From contig NZ_QJRJ01000077.1 of the NCBI RefSeq assembly GCF_003254625.1, positions 248,001 to 312,000 of the forward strand: 64,000 bases of DNA, in the 5' to 3' direction. Source of the DNA: Flavobacterium ginsenosidimutans (lineage in GTDB: Bacteria > Bacteroidota > Bacteroidia > Flavobacteriales > Flavobacteriaceae). The notes below the pieces were generated by a model. That model saw only the letters and a list, made by a program, of their open reading frames with translations. It did no database searches and was not told the DNA's origin. Both the position numbers and the translations under genes were made by a program. Below, piece after piece: positions 16,535 to 23,548 of this stretch (the first letter of the stretch is position 1; every line of letters begins with the position of its first letter).

Positions 16535-16635
16535 TTGTCATTTCGACGAAGGAGAAATCTTCGTTAGAAACTCTACAAAGATTGATTTACTATATGGAGT
16601 TACTTGTGAAGATTTCTCCTTCGTCGAAATGACAA
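16535..16635. repeat. 101-bp element with perfect 28-bp terminal inverted repeats
   Basis: The 28 bases at 16535-16562 (core TCATTTCGACGAAGGAG) are repeated exactly in inverted orientation at 16608-16635. The 45-base interior has no coding capacity. This matches a common dispersed palindromic repeat of flavobacterial genomes, as far as I recall; it is probably non-autonomous and mobilised in trans. Confidence 0.75.
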
Positions 16636-16664
16636 ACAGAACGTAAAAAAATCAAATCACAAAA

Positions 16665-16691
16665 AAAGCCTGAATTTTAAATTCAGGCTTT
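16665..16691 (-). terminator. Terminator of the NAD-recycling operon
   Basis: AAAGCCTGAAT (16665-16675) pairs with ATTCAGGCTTT (16681-16691). On the minus strand the stem is followed by seven Ts. It lies 11 bases beyond the stop codon of the last operon gene. Confidence 0.85.
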
Positions 16692-16701
16692 CATTTTATA
16701 A

Positions 16702-18171
16702 CTAAACTTCAACGCTTACTTCGCTTTTTACTCTTGTTCTGATTTCACTCAGCGATTGATCAACCAAAAGTTTTCCATCTCTGAAAACTTCTTTCAATTC
16801 ACCTTGTTTTTCTTCTTCCCAAGAAACATTATCAGTTAAATGATACTTGCCATCGATTAAATCGATTTTCATTAATCCTTTAGCCGATTTTTTAGTTCCG
16901 TCATCTGTAATTGGATCTTTGAAGATTGCTCTTCCTTCTCCGTTTACTTCTCCGTAAGTTGCTTTCATCGCAAATCCGAAAGTATCTCTCGTGTTGTATT
17001 GATACGTGAAAGACCCTATTCCTAAAACAACATTTGTAGATGCAAATCCTTTTTCTTTTAATCTTTCGCAGATTTGAGTTGCTCTTGCTACTGTAATACT
17101 ATCACCATAAATTGCTCCAATTTGCGGAACTAATTCTTTAAATCCTTTAGTATTTGTAGTTCCTCCAAAAACATCCCAAAGCAATTCGACAACACCTTTT
17201 TTCTCTTGTTCCGTTTTTCCGTTTGGATTTCCGCAGATAATATCTACTGGATCACCACTGTCAGGACGAATTACAACTTTGCCTTCTCTTGAAACAATTT
17301 CTTCTTTTAATCTCGGAAGATAATCCGTTAAGACTTTCCATAAATCCCAAGTATCAGAAACAATAGAAACGATTCCTTTTGGATACACTTCTGTGATTAA
17401 TCTTTTGAAAGTTTCGTACTCACCTTCTGTTGTTCCCATACACATAACAGAATGTTCTGTTGCTGCTACTGAACCTGCAACAAGTTCTTGATCTGAATTG
17501 GCATTGTAATATTCTTCTAAGAAATCAATTGCAGGAATTGTGTCAGATCCTGTAAAACTCAATAAATGTCCAGCTGCAGAAGTTAGAGCCGCTTCTATTC
17601 CGCCCATTCCTCTCATTGAGAAATCATGTGCTTGCCAATCTACAAATTCTGGAACAGAAGACGTTTCTACTGCATATTTGTCTAATACTTTTCTATATTC
17701 TTTTGCAATTGTAGCTGAATTACAAGGCAACCAAACTACTGCAGAAAGTAATGTTTCGAAATAATTCGTCAGCCAGAAAAACTCTGGAATTGTATTGTAC
17801 ATCGTAAACATTGGAACTCGCAATGGAACACTCGCGCCTTCTGGCAAAGCTTTAAATACCATCGGAATATATCCTAAATCGTGCAAATCTTCGATATGTT
17901 TAATTCCAACTTGGTTTTCGCCCAAATAATTATTGATTCTGCGAGCGTATTTTTTAACTACTTCTTCTTTTGATTTTTTGAAAAAATACTCTTCGAAGTC
18001 ATGAATAATATATTTTTTGATGAAGTACTGCAATCCGAAAAAGATCACTTCATCAACTGTTTCAATTCTTGATTTTCTTGGTGTCCAGTTAGAATATACA
18101 ATTGTCGTTCCGTCTGGGTATTGTCTTCTGTGGTCAACTTTGTAACCGTCGGTTAATAGTAATGGGTTCAT
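16702..18171 (-). CDS. nadV: Nicotinamide phosphoribosyltransferase (NAMPT/NadV-like)
   Basis: Joins nicotinamide to PRPP to give NMN, or, if it is a Namat-type enzyme, to ADP-ribose pyrophosphate to give NAD+ directly. At 489 residues it equals the human NAMPT length (491). Conserved active-site positions: Asp210 in TGSD, the phosphorylatable His240 in ATEHS, and Arg302 and Asp304 in VIRPDSGDP. It is the last gene of the minus-strand operon, 6 bases after the ADP-ribosylglycohydrolase, with a terminator behind it. No NMN adenylyltransferase of the NadM/NadR type is in the operon, which leaves both readings open; the paired divergent Prs-like kinase favours testing the Namat activity. Confidence 0.93.
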   Translation of the reverse strand: MNPLLLTDGYKVDHRRQYPDGTTIVYSNWTPRKSRIETVDEVIFFGLQYFIKKYIIHDFEEYFFKKSKEEVVKKYARRINNYLGENQVGIKHIEDLHDLGYIPMVFKALPEGASVPLRVPMFTMYNTIPEFFWLTNYFETLLSAVVWLPCNSATIAKEYRKVLDKYAVETSSVPEFVDWQAHDFSMRGMGGIEAALTSAAGHLLSFTGSDTIPAIDFLEEYYNANSDQELVAGSVAATEHSVMCMGTTEGEYETFKRLITEVYPKGIVSIVSDTWDLWKVLTDYLPRLKEEIVSREGKVVIRPDSGDPVDIICGNPNGKTEQEKKGVVELLWDVFGGTTNTKGFKELVPQIGAIYGDSITVARATQICERLKEKGFASTNVVLGIGSFTYQYNTRDTFGFAMKATYGEVNGEGRAIFKDPITDDGTKKSAKGLMKIDLIDGKYHLTDNVSWEEEKQGELKEVFRDGKLLVDQSLSEIRTRVKSEVSVEV

Positions 18172-18177
18172 ATTTTT

Positions 18178-19116
18178 TTATTTATATTTAATAGACAATC
18201 GATCTGTCAAATCTTTTATATCTTTTACTCTAGCAAAATTATTAATCCATTTTTGAGGGATATTTTCAAGTCCGAAATAAATTCCTGACAATCCTCCCGC
18301 AATTGCGCCTGTTGTATCTGTGTCTTGCCCTAAATTGACTGCTTTTAAAACTGTTTCTTCATAAGAATCCGAATTCAGAAAACACCAAAAGCTTGCTTCT
18401 AAACTATGAAGCACATAACCCGAAGAATGTATTTCGTTTTCATTATACTTAGAAATATCATTTTTTAAAATTCTATCAAACAATCCTATTTCAACAGAAT
18501 TAAAACTTTTATCTTTCAAAAACTTAGAAAGAACGAACTGCATATCTTTATAAGCTTCGAATTTATCTTTGTCTTTTAGAATTTCCAAACAATATATTAC
18601 GTAAATAAAACAAGCAAATACCGATCTGAAATGTGCGTGCGTAATAGACGAAACTTCTTTTACTTTTTGGTAAATAACTTCAATATCATTTTCTTTTTGA
18701 AGATAAAAAACCAATGGCAAAATACGCATTAATGAACCATTTCCGTTATCGCTTTCAGAAAATCCTCCACATAAATCAGGCTGATGTCCTTTAGAAATAT
18801 TAAGAATTGCATTTCTAGTTGCGATTCCAATATCAAAAACTTGTCCGTGTGGTGTCCACAAATCTGCAGAATACCATTTTACAAAATTCTTAGCAATATC
18901 ATTTAAATCATAACCTGCACACAAACTTTCTGCTAAACAAAAAGCAAGAGAACTATCGTCGCTCCAGGTTCCTATTGGCTGATGATGTGTTCCAAAGCCA
19001 AACATGTCAGTAACTGGATTTTCTTTTAAATAAGCTCTGGATTGAAATTCGACTGGAACGCCCAATGCATCACCAACCGCTAATCCAAATAAACCAGGTT
19101 CTATTGTGTTTTTCAT
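18178..19116 (-). CDS. ADP-ribosylglycohydrolase family protein (second copy, 312 aa)
   Basis: DraG/ARH-type hydrolase that releases ADP-ribose from modified proteins, nucleic acids or small molecules. Dinuclear metal motifs are intact: WSDDSSLAF (Asp53, Asp54) near the N-terminus and GQDTDTTGAIAGGLSG near the C-terminus. GDALGVPVEF at residues 15-24 is the usual N-terminal signature. It differs clearly from the first copy in the operon (279 residues), so the two probably have different targets. The 3-base gap to the phosphoesterase gene and 6-base gap to the NAMPT gene show operon organisation. The substrate is unknown. Confidence 0.92.
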   Translation of the reverse strand: MKNTIEPGLFGLAVGDALGVPVEFQSRAYLKENPVTDMFGFGTHHQPIGTWSDDSSLAFCLAESLCAGYDLNDIAKNFVKWYSADLWTPHGQVFDIGIATRNAILNISKGHQPDLCGGFSESDNGNGSLMRILPLVFYLQKENDIEVIYQKVKEVSSITHAHFRSVFACFIYVIYCLEILKDKDKFEAYKDMQFVLSKFLKDKSFNSVEIGLFDRILKNDISKYNENEIHSSGYVLHSLEASFWCFLNSDSYEETVLKAVNLGQDTDTTGAIAGGLSGIYFGLENIPQKWINNFARVKDIKDLTDRLSIKYK

Positions 19117-19119
19117 TTT

Positions 19120-19851
19120 TTACTTATTTCTTCCTTTTTCGTTAGGATAAAATGTCTGTACGACATCGCTCTGCCAAAATCCTTTCGTTTCAACTTCTAT
19201 GCAGGTTAATTTTCCATAAAAACCTGCTCCGGTATCAATATTCCAAACATTACATCCTTGCATCGGGATTTCGACATCATAATGAAGTGTCGGCGTATGA
19301 CCGATATAAATTTCATTAAAAAGCAGTAATCGTTTTGGATAAGAAAGCGAATCTTTCTGAATTCTTTTATCCATCGTCAAAGCCATTTCCCACAATGTTC
19401 TATCCCATGAATAATTGGTTTTGTAATGTTCTTTGTCTGGACCGTGCATCGATGAAAAACCAGCGTGAATGAACAAATTGTTATTTTCGTCTACAAAATA
19501 ATCTTTCATCGAGCTAAAAAAAAGACGATGCTTTTCTTTTTCTGAAAGATCAATATTGGCATAACTTTCTATAGTCGATTTTCCTCCGTGCAAAAACCAA
19601 ATATCATTTACAACATCATTCTGTAACCATTCCTGACACCAAGCATCATGATTTCCTTTTATAAAAACACATTCCTGTTTTTGAGATAAATCAATAAGGA
19701 AATCAATTAACTGTTTTGATTCGCTCCAGCCGTCAACATAATCTCCTAGAAAAACAAATCGGTCCTTTTCTGAATAATCTGCTCTTTCCAATAACTGAAT
19801 TAAAGCTTTTAATCCGCCGTGAATATCTCCAAAAACTAAGGTTCTTTTCAT
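19120..19851 (-). CDS. PPP-type metallophosphoesterase
   Basis: A 243-residue calcineurin-like phosphatase with complete motifs: GDIHG (8-12), GDYVDG (36-41), GNHD (66-69), a HAG motif, and GHTP near residue 178. This resembles the PrpA/ApaH/PP1-like bacterial group. ATG 19851 is chosen over an in-frame TTG at 19860; it lies 2 bases from the stop of the preceding gene. Its placement between two ADP-ribosylglycohydrolases and downstream of KptA suggests it acts on an ADP-ribose phosphate (for example the 1'',2''-cyclic phosphate made by KptA), but this is inference. A protein or dinucleotide substrate is also possible. Confidence 0.9.
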   Translation of the reverse strand: MKRTLVFGDIHGGLKALIQLLERADYSEKDRFVFLGDYVDGWSESKQLIDFLIDLSQKQECVFIKGNHDAWCQEWLQNDVVNDIWFLHGGKSTIESYANIDLSEKEKHRLFFSSMKDYFVDENNNLFIHAGFSSMHGPDKEHYKTNYSWDRTLWEMALTMDKRIQKDSLSYPKRLLLFNEIYIGHTPTLHYDVEIPMQGCNVWNIDTGAGFYGKLTCIEVETKGFWQSDVVQTFYPNEKGRNK

Positions 19852-19853
19852 GA

Positions 19854-20693
19854 TTAACAAAACTTGTTATTTAGAGCTACATCCAGTTTTATGAGAAAAT
19901 CTTTTCCGAATTTATCATTTTCCAACTCTTCATATAGAAACAAAGGCAATGTCTTCTCACAATTCTGTTTCTGACTTAAAATTGCCATAGACAATGCTGC
20001 AACGGTATCAGTGTCTCCACCATAACCAATTCCTGTTTTTAGGCAATCTTTCATAGAAACAGCTTCAGAAACCATTTTAATTACAGCTTGTGTGGTTGGA
20101 TATCCATGCATATCAATTGGAGAAGTAATTCGATAATTTTCATTCTCACTTAATGTCTCGTTCAAAAAATCTATCAAAGTAGATCCATCACCAAGATTAT
20201 ACTTAAAATAATGAACTGCCAGCGCAATACGTTTAGCACAGCTTATTCCTTCAACTGTATTATGTGAAGTTTTCGCCTGAATCTCACAGAACTCGAGTAT
20301 TTGTTTGATATCTTTAAGATGTCCAATTGAATATGCTCTCATGGCAGAGCCATTTCCACTGCTTCCATTATCGATTATTTTGATAAAATCGGAGCCATTT
20401 TTACTGGCATCTAAAGCATTGTAAACTCGGTCTGAATAACCGCGTCTTTTATCTCTATGAAATACCTCAACAAACTTATCTGCTACTTTAATCTCATTCC
20501 AATTATCATCTTCTAAAAGCAATTCTGAAATCGCAATTGCCATTTGAGTATCATCGGTATATTTTTTGTAAATCTCTGTATACATTCCGTGTTTATCATA
20601 CTGAGTCAGATTGTTGTTTTTAGAAATAAAATCTAAATCTCTAAATTCAAAACCCGCACCGTATGCATCGCCTATTGCTGCTTCTAAAATCAT
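19854..20693 (-). CDS. ADP-ribosylglycohydrolase family protein (first copy, 279 aa)
   Basis: DraG/ARH-type enzyme. The metal-binding motifs are YTDDTQMAIA (Asp47, Asp48) and GYGGDTDTVAALSMAI near residue 240; the N-terminal signature AAIGDAYGAGFEF is present. It is compact, with NGSGNGSAMRAYSIG in the middle, as in the short ARH members. It precedes the phosphoesterase with 2 bases between stop and start and follows KptA by 19 bases. It would feed free ADP-ribose into the predicted recycling route. Target unknown. Confidence 0.92.
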   Translation of the reverse strand: MILEAAIGDAYGAGFEFRDLDFISKNNNLTQYDKHGMYTEIYKKYTDDTQMAIAISELLLEDDNWNEIKVADKFVEVFHRDKRRGYSDRVYNALDASKNGSDFIKIIDNGSSGNGSAMRAYSIGHLKDIKQILEFCEIQAKTSHNTVEGISCAKRIALAVHYFKYNLGDGSTLIDFLNETLSENENYRITSPIDMHGYPTTQAVIKMVSEAVSMKDCLKTGIGYGGDTDTVAALSMAILSQKQNCEKTLPLFLYEELENDKFGKDFLIKLDVALNNKFC

Positions 20694-20712
20694 AATTGTT
20701 ACTTTTGATTAT

Positions 20713-21261
20713 TTAAGATTTGAATTCGATATACTTTGCTGGAACTTCATCTGTAAGCCAAACATTGTTTTCAGACAAATAAAATTTAAATCCGTCTCTG
20801 TGCATTGCTCCGCTTCTAACGGTTAAAATTTGCGGAACACCTCTTCTACTTCCCACTTTTGTTGCGGTTTCTTTGTCTTTGGAAAGATGTACATGCTGAC
20901 GGCTCATTTTTTTCAAGCCTTCTTTCTGAATGTTTTCCATGAATTTTCCAACAGTTCCGTGATACAGATATTCATAAGGTTCTGTTTCTGCTAAATTCAA
21001 TTCAACTGAAATAGAATGTCCCTGACTTGCACGGATTCTAGTTTTATCTTCGTTATAAGCGAAACGCTTTTTATCGTTATTTTCTACAACATAATCCAAA
21101 AGTTCAGCGTCGAGACGATTCCCTTTTTTAGTACATTTTTCTATTAATTCGTCAACATCTGCCCAACCATTTTCGTCTAATTTTAATCCGATTTTTTCTG
21201 GCGAATGTCTGAGCACCAAGCTCAAAAACTTGCTGACGCTCTTTGCTATATTTTCATTCAT
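20713..21261 (-). CDS. kptA: RNA 2'-phosphotransferase (Tpt1/KptA)
   Basis: Removes an internal RNA 2'-phosphate with NAD+, releasing nicotinamide and ADP-ribose 1'',2''-cyclic phosphate. A 182-residue protein with the family R-H...R...R residues: LVLRHSPEKIGL (Arg18, His19), RIRASQGHS, the YHGT motif in the NAD site, HVHLSKD, and SRRGVPQIL. KptA acts in tRNA-ligase RNA repair in eukaryotes; bacterial copies have few known substrates. In this operon it is the one enzyme that both consumes NAD+ and yields the nicotinamide and ADP-ribose-type products that the other genes could reuse. Confidence 0.94.
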   Translation of the reverse strand: MNENIAKSVSKFLSLVLRHSPEKIGLKLDENGWADVDELIEKCTKKGNRLDAELLDYVVENNDKKRFAYNEDKTRIRASQGHSISVELNLAETEPYEYLYHGTVGKFMENIQKEGLKKMSRQHVHLSKDKETATKVGSRRGVPQILTVRSGAMHRDGFKFYLSENNVWLTDEVPAKYIEFKS

Positions 21262-21271
21262 TACCTATGAT

Positions 21272-21288
21272 ATGTTCCTATGGAACAT
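21272..21288. repeat. ATGTTCC-TAT-GGAACAT hairpin in the NADAR-kptA gap
   Basis: A 17-base element with 7-bp arms and a 3-base loop, in the 49-base spacer between NADAR and kptA. The identical 17 bases occur at 34983-34999 and a variant at 35055-35072, so it belongs to a dispersed repeat family and is not specific to this operon. Folded in mRNA it might affect stability or spacing of expression. Confidence 0.6.
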
Positions 21289-21310
21289 CTTTATTTTTTA
21301 TAATTTCTAA

Positions 21311-21838
21311 TTATTTTAATTCATCCCGAACTTCCATCAAAGCAAAACCTAAAAGATTCAATCCTTTCCAAGCTTTCGGATTTAAAACATCTTTGTGGTC
21401 ACTTGCCATTCCGATTCCCCAAATTGGATCTACGGGACTTGCCTCAACAATAACTCGTTCTTTAGTGTTTAGTAAGAAAGTTTTCAAATCAGCATTTTGA
21501 CTGAATTTGTGATAGTTTCCTTCTTTTACGATTTCATATCGGTTTTCTAACCAGACTTTGTCATCATAATTTCTCACTTCACGACCTAGTTTCTTAGCTT
21601 CTGCAGGAGAATCGGCTTCAAGGATTTTTTCTAAAATTTCCTGATCTTGAAACAATTCTGCTTTTTTGGCCATCATCCAGTGTTCGGCAGTTTTATAAGT
21701 AACTTTATCTACTTTAAAAGAACTTAACCACCACTGACTGAAACAGGTTTTGGTAATTTTTCCGCTTTTATCGGGTTGATGTCCCCAGAAAAATAAAAAC
21801 TTACTTTCCGGAACTACATCTCCTATATTGTATTTCAT
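21311..21838 (-). CDS. NADAR-family ADP-ribose processing protein (YbiA-like)
   Basis: A 175-residue NADAR-domain protein. Typical features: KFLFFWGHQP, FSQWWLSSF, KTAEHWMMAKKAELF and DPIWGIGMASDH. Members of the family cleave ADP-ribose from guanine (including as antidote to DarT1-type toxins) or act on riboflavin intermediates (YbiA/RibX). Here the context of ADP-ribosylglycohydrolases, KptA and NAMPT supports the ADP-ribose role. Its ATG overlaps the stop codon of the Prs-like gene by four bases (21835-21838), so the two are translationally coupled. Confidence 0.92.
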   Translation of the reverse strand: MKYNIGDVVPESKFLFFWGHQPDKSGKITKTCFSQWWLSSFKVDKVTYKTAEHWMMAKKAELFQDQEILEKILEADSPAEAKKLGREVRNYDDKVWLENRYEIVKEGNYHKFSQNADLKTFLLNTKERVIVEASPVDPIWGIGMASDHKDVLNPKAWKGLNLLGFALMEVRDELK

Positions 21839-22668
21839 ATTAATTGATCTAATTTGATTTGAACAACGCTTTGGTCTTCAAAATCTTTTACTGAATTGGT
21901 TGTGAAAATTTTATCGAAACAATCTAAAACTTCAAAACCTTTATTGAAAATTCCGTGGCTTACCGCTAAGTATAATTTGCCTGCATTTTTATTTTTTAAT
22001 TCTTCAGCTAATCCTACGAAAGTTCCTCCTCCGTCGCAGATATCATCTACAATTAAACAATCCATTCCTTCCAAATCATCTTCGTAAACTTTAAAACCAG
22101 ATAATTTTCCCGTTTTTACATCACGACTTTTACTGCATTCTACCACTTCAACACCGCCTAAAAACTCAGAAACTTTGTAGATTTTTTTCAAAGCCCCGCC
22201 ATCTGGAGAAATTAGTTTTACATTATTTCCGATATTTTCTAGAACTTCTTTGATAAAAGTATAGTTCGGAATCACAGTACTATTATTCAATAAAGCTGGA
22301 GTAACTTCTGAATGCGCATCAAAAACAAAAACTTTTTTCAATTGCATTGCATTAATAATATCTGCATACACTTTTACAGATAAAGGCTCGCCAGGAATCA
22401 TAACACGATCTTGTCTTGCAGCTGGAAAATACGGAATAAAAAGATCGATGATTTTAACATCCATTCTGCGTAAAGCATCAACTGTAATGCACAATAATCC
22501 TAAATCGTTGAATGAATTTAATCTATGCGTAATTGTTATTTTCTGATTACGATCAAAATCTGGATTGATTTTAATGTGTGGTTCTCCTCCAGAGAAAGTA
22601 AAACTTTGAAATTTAATTTCTTCCTGATTTTGAAATGGAGTGAATTTTGGGTCGAGATTTAGTATCAT
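21835..22668 (-). CDS. Divergent ribose-phosphate pyrophosphokinase-like protein (Prs or Adps type)
   Basis: First gene of the operon. A 277-residue kinase-like protein, about 35-40 residues shorter than typical Prs (310-320). Shared motifs: IPYFPAARQDR (ARQDR 84-88), FDAHSE with catalytic-type His119, the loop CSKSRD with Lys180 and Arg182, and the PRPP-binding loop VDDICDGGGTF (207-217). The usual N-terminal FSGN and EVGRFSDGE segments are missing or reworked. Prs makes PRPP from ATP and ribose 5-phosphate; the related phage Adps pyrophosphorylates ADP-ribose in the NARP1 pathway. The partner NAMPT-like gene at the far end and the ADP-ribose-linked neighbours make Adps plausible, but sequence alone cannot decide. 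Confidence 0.9.
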   Translation of the reverse strand: MILNLDPKFTPFQNQEEIKFQSFTFSGGEPHIKINPDFDRNQKITITHRLNSFNDLGLLCITVDALRRMDVKIIDLFIPYFPAARQDRVMIPGEPLSVKVYADIINAMQLKKVFVFDAHSEVTPALLNNSTVIPNYTFIKEVLENIGNNVKLISPDGGALKKIYKVSEFLGGVEVVECSKSRDVKTGKLSGFKVYEDDLEGMDCLIVDDICDGGGTFVGLAEELKNKNAGKLYLAVSHGIFNKGFEVLDCFDKIFTTNSVKDFEDQSVVQIKLDQLI

Positions 22669-22678
22669 AGTTTTTTAG

Positions 22679-22699
22679 TTTGCGTTAATTATACGCAAA
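22679..22699. promoter_or_regulatory. Predicted operator 1 of the Nudix regulator
   Basis: A 21-bp palindrome, TTTGCGT-N7-ACGCAAA, overlapping the -7 element and probable transcription start of the operon, 11 bases before the ATG of the Prs-like gene. Binding here would block RNA polymerase. It shares its shape with the site at 22731-22751. Confidence 0.75.
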
Positions 22700-22725
22700 T
22701 GTAGAATTTAATTTTAAATAAACAA
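22696..22725 (-). promoter_or_regulatory. Promoter of the NAD-recycling operon (TTG-N19-TACATTTG)
   Basis: On the minus strand the -33 element TTG is complementary to 22723-22725 and TACATTTG to 22696-22703, 19 bases apart, an excellent match to the Bacteroidota consensus. The TTTG of the -7 element forms one end of operator 1, giving a direct mechanism for repression. Confidence 0.75.
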
Positions 22726-22730
22726 TTTAT

Positions 22731-22751
22731 TTTGTGTAAAAATTACGCAAA
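22731..22751. promoter_or_regulatory. Predicted operator 2 of the Nudix regulator
   Basis: A 21-bp palindrome, TTTGTGT-N7-ACGCAAA, with one mismatch between arms. It lies just upstream of the -33 element and covers the last codons of the regulator gene. Its centre is 52 bp from that of operator 1, about five helical turns, so both sites face the same side of the DNA and could bind repressor cooperatively. Confidence 0.7.
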
Positions 22752-23435
22752 CTTTATTTCGAAGTGAAAGCCTTTTTTAATTAACTCGTTATATTTCAAC
22801 TTATTAAACTTAAAAAGTTTTGCCGGACGGCCCGTTTTTATTGGTGAAAATTTTTCTGTTTCTTCTAAAATACCATAACTAAGTATTTTCTTTCTGAAGT
22901 TTCTTCGATCAATTTCTTTTTCTAAAAGGGTGCAATAAAGGTTTTCAAGATCTGAAAATAAAAACTCTTCTGGAAGTAAATCAAAACCAATTGGTTCGTA
23001 AGTCAATTTTGCTTTTAATCTCTCAATACCTTTTTCTAAAATCAAATTATGATCGAATGCCAGAGGCGGAATTTCATCTATTTTAAACCATTGTACTCTT
23101 TCTGCATCTGTGTCGGCTTTGATTTCTAAATTTGAAGCATCGACCAAAGCATAATACGCAACCGAAATAACTCGGTTTCTAGAATCTCTGTGAATATCAT
23201 CTCCAAAAGTGTACAATTGTTCCATAAAAGTTAATTGCACATTGGTTTCTTCATGCAATTCACGAATAACGGCATCGTTTAATGATTCTTCATCTTTAAC
23301 CAAACCGCCTGGCAAAGCCCAATATTTTTCGGAAGAGCCAAATTGCTGTTCAATCAATAAAACACACAAACCACTGCTTTTGTAACCAAAAACAATAGCA
23401 TCTACAGCAATTCTAATATTTTGCAATTTTTCCAT
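22743..23435 (-). CDS. nrtR: Nudix-winged-helix transcription regulator (NrtR-like)
   Basis: A 230-residue protein from ATG 23435; the longer frame to 23501 would add an unlikely hydrophobic 22-residue head. The N-terminal Nudix domain contains a near-complete Nudix box (GLVKDEE at 44-50, REL at 58-60, EE at 62-63), with Asn65 where the consensus has Gly. The C-terminal winged helix (about 150-225) matches NrtR-type DNA-binding domains. NrtR regulators repress NAD-metabolism genes and bind ADP-ribose as inducer. The intact acidic residues suggest it may also hydrolyse ADP-ribose. It is transcribed in the same direction as the operon, with two operators in the gap. Confidence 0.9.
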   Translation of the reverse strand: MEKLQNIRIAVDAIVFGYKSSGLCVLLIEQQFGSSEKYWALPGGLVKDEESLNDAVIRELHEETNVQLTFMEQLYTFGDDIHRDSRNRVISVAYYALVDASNLEIKADTDAERVQWFKIDEIPPLAFDHNLILEKGIERLKAKLTYEPIGFDLLPEEFLFSDLENLYCTLLEKEIDRRNFRKKILSYGILEETEKFSPIKTGRPAKLFKFNKLKYNELIKKGFHFEIKFA

Positions 23436-23467
23436 ATTTAAAAATCCTATCAAACAAATATAAAGAA

Positions 23468-23522
23468 AGAGAGCCAATTTTGTGATCAAATGCACAAGCA
23501 TAAATCACATAATTGACTCTCT
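23468..23522 (-). terminator. Imperfect hairpin between the PKD lipoprotein and nrtR genes
   Basis: AGAGAG, CAATT and TGTGAT on one side pair with ATCACA, AATTG and CTCTCT on the other, around a 17-base loop. On the minus strand a T-rich stretch follows. It could end transcription of the PKD lipoprotein gene just before the nrtR promoter (TATATTTG complement at 23455-23462). Confidence 0.45.
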
Positions 23523-23548
23523 GATATTTTTTTTCTTTCTGTTCTTCT

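Noticed and set aside
16386..16635. CRISPR array or integron attachment site
   Set aside because: The repeats are inverted pairs, not regularly spaced direct repeats, and no cas or integrase gene is near.
16702..23435. Prophage or genomic island carrying the NAD operon
   Set aside because: No integrase, tRNA target, structural phage gene or clear change in base composition; the operon looks chromosomal, although individual genes may have been transferred.
23436..23501. N-terminal extension of the NrtR-like regulator
   Set aside because: It would add a hydrophobic 22-residue head to a cytosolic DNA-binding protein and covers the probable promoter; ATG 23435 fits.
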